Origin: SIAJ01 sp036266155
Lineage (GTDB): Bacteria; Planctomycetota; Planctomycetia; Gemmatales; Gemmataceae
Reading direction: 5' to 3'
Assembly: GCA_036266155.1 (NCBI GenBank)
Contig: DATANR010000381.1
Location: 1 to 42,913, forward strand
Length of the DNA stretch: 42,913 bases
Part shown: piece by piece, positions 41,667 through 42,913 of the stretch
How positions within the stretch are numbered: the stretch's first letter is position 1
Layout: the number at the start of each line of letters is the position of its first letter
Translations under genes and position numbers: made by a program
The notes under the pieces: generated by a model
What the model saw: only the letters and a program-made list of their open reading frames with translations
Told to the model about the DNA's origin: nothing
The model's database searches: none

Positions 41667-42734
41667 TCAATTGCCGGGAGTCGCGGTTTCAGCGTCTTCG
41701 GGCTTCGGCCGCGTGAAGTCCGACTCGGCCGGCGGTTGCTCGCGCGGAATCGCCGCCAATGACGTGACGACCTTGGACATGAGCTTTTGCAATCCTTGTC
41801 CGGTGACGGCCGAAATGGACTCGATTTCGATGCCCAGTTCGCGCGCCATCCGCTCGCGGACCGCATCGCTCTCGGTCAACTCCGATTTGCTCATGGCCAC
41901 GAATTCCGGCTTGCGGGCCAGGGCCGGGCTGTAGAGTTCGAGTTCGTTGCGGATCGTGCGATAGTTTTGCAGCGAGTCGCTGCCATCGGTCGGGAACGGC
42001 TCGACCAGATGAATGATAATCCGCGTCCGCTCCACGTGGCGAAGGAACTCGTGCCCGAGCCCCACGCCCGAGTGCGCCCCTTCAATCAGGCCCGGCAGGT
42101 CAGCCATCACGAAATGATGATCGCCGCCGACGCTCACCATGCCGAGATTCGGATACTTGGTCGTGAACGGATAGTCGGCAATCTCTGGCCGCGCTCGCGA
42201 CAGCCGCGACAAGAGCGTCGACTTGCCGGCGTTCGGCAAGCCAACAAGCCCAACGTCCGCAATAATCTTAAGTTCGAGACTGATCCAGCGTTCCTCGCCC
42301 TCGCCGCCCGGCTCGAACTCACGCGGCGCGCGGTTCGTTGCCGTTGCGAAGTACTTGTTCCCCCTCCCGCCACGACCGCCACGAGCGACGGTGACGTGCT
42401 GACCAACCTCCGTCAGGTCCTTGAGCACATGCCCGCGATCCCGGTCGCGAATGATGGTCCCCGGCGGCACATCGAGGATCAGGTCCTTGGCATTTCGACC
42501 AGTGCACTGCGATGACCCGCCCGGCTCGCCGCTCTTGGCCTTGTAGTGCTTCTGATGCGCAATCGGCGCCAGGTTGTCGGCATGGGCCGTCGCTCGAATG
42601 ATGATCGACCCGCCATCGCCGCCGTCGCCGCCATCCGGCCCGCCCTTGGGCACGTACTTCTCGCGCCGGAAGCTGGCCATGCCACGGCCGCCGTCACCTG
42701 CCTTCACGAAAATCTCGACGCGATCAACGAACAC
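41667..42734 (-). CDS. obg: GTPase Obg/CgtA
   Basis: The 355-residue protein acts in late 50S ribosome assembly and stress response. The glycine-rich Obg fold spans residues 1-158: VDRVEIFVKAGDGGRGMASF, GGPDGGDGGDGGS and GGRGGRGNKYF. The G domain follows: G1 GLPNAGKSTLLS, switch DYPFTTKYPNLGMV, G3 DLPGLIEGAHSGVGLGHEFL, and AMSKSEL in place of NKxD. The C-terminal tail is short. The start is GTG at 42734, with AAAAGGAA upstream. It is first in the obg-coaX-mnmE-like group and is separated from the right-edge gene by a large inverted repeat. Confidence 0.95.
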   Translation of the reverse strand: MFVDRVEIFVKAGDGGRGMASFRREKYVPKGGPDGGDGGDGGSIIIRATAHADNLAPIAHQKHYKAKSGEPGGSSQCTGRNAKDLILDVPPGTIIRDRDRGHVLKDLTEVGQHVTVARGGRGGRGNKYFATATNRAPREFEPGGEGEERWISLELKIIADVGLVGLPNAGKSTLLSRLSRARPEIADYPFTTKYPNLGMVSVGGDHHFVMADLPGLIEGAHSGVGLGHEFLRHVERTRIIIHLVEPFPTDGSDSLQNYRTIRNELELYSPALARKPEFVAMSKSELTESDAVRERMARELGIEIESISAVTGQGLQKLMSKVVTSLAAIPREQPPAESDFTRPKPEDAETATPGN

Positions 42735-42772
42735 GGTGGTTCCTTTTGAGTGTCACGCAAAGTCGTCACGGG

Positions 42773-42851
42773 CGTAGGGTGGGTCAAGGCTTTGCGCCGA
42801 CCCACCATTGCGTCCACGGTGGGTCGGCGCAAAGCCTTGACCCACCCTACG
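42773..42851. repeat. Perfect 34-bp inverted repeat
   Basis: Arms 42773-42806 and 42818-42851 are exactly complementary, with an 11-base spacer. Each begins with GTAGGGTGGGTCAAGGCTTT-like text, a kind of dispersed palindrome common in planctomycetes and other environmental bacteria. The right arm contains the stop codon of the frame entering from the window's edge. Confidence 0.9.
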
Positions 42852-42913
42852 AGGTCAGCCGAACCCGAACGATTTTCTTGCTTCCCAGCCGCACGATCAA
42901 TCCATCTTCGACG
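42847..42913 (-). CDS. C-terminal fragment, possibly tyrosyl-tRNA synthetase
   Basis: The minus strand entering from the right edge reads ...VEDGLIVRLGSKKIVRVRLTS and stops at TAG (42849-42847). The VGxxKxVRVRL-like end recalls the S4-type tail of one class of TyrRS (an xxGKRKFxRLRL ending). Only 21 residues are visible, so the call is tentative. The last codon and stop fall inside the right arm of the inverted repeat, so the palindrome apparently set or altered this protein's end. Confidence 0.35.
   Translation of the reverse strand, partial: VEDGLIVRLGSKKIVRVRLTS

Overview
The window is high-GC bacterial chromosome, most likely from a planctomycete. The sequence-level reasons are a DUF1549/DUF1553 protein next to a DUF1501 Tat-exported protein, two TIGR03067-type small secreted proteins, a very large Ser/Thr kinase with a WD40 propeller, a BatA/vWA and DUF4175-like membrane cluster, a squalene-oxidase-repeat protein, and many intergenic palindromic repeats. 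I cannot fix the family or genus. No rRNA, tRNA, CRISPR array, phage or transposase gene was seen.

Layout. 1-5300: a PQQ-propeller secreted protein, three adjacent genes sharing one small secreted domain (the third fused to a formylglycine-generating-enzyme-like domain), and a convergent DapA-family aldolase. 5533-11916: a 1605-residue kinase-WD40 protein and trpE. 12092-16213: an NPCBM-domain protein, a small basic AT-hook-like protein, and a minus-strand group (Met/Pro-rich exported protein, squalene-oxidase-repeat protein, small unknown protein) with overlapping stop/start codons. 16621-25774: two giant minus-strand membrane genes 26 bases apart, a DUF4175-like protein and a double-vWA/BatA protein. 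25964-28738: a LRR-Roc-COR-TIR protein, the best candidate for a defence or signalling system.

28930-32758: a TIGR03067 protein, an OFA-family MFS transporter with a 34-residue single-helix partner gene, a coiled-coil/HNH nuclease/zinc-ribbon trio, and a second TIGR03067 protein. 32981-37088: a DUF1549/1553, DUF1501 and WD40 series ending in a strong intrinsic terminator. 37217-39938: a TIGR03960-type B12/radical SAM protein and an FkbM methyltransferase. 39907-42734 (minus): obg, coaX and a C-terminally shortened MnmE-like GTPase. The right edge holds a 34-bp-arm perfect inverted repeat and what may be the last codons of a tyrS-like gene.

A second theme is the non-coding DNA. At least seven intergenic spaces carry different palindrome families. 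Several are arranged as inverted pairs, like the BIMEs of enterobacteria. One perfect 28-base palindrome lies inside the kinase domain of the WD40 kinase and is translated in frame.
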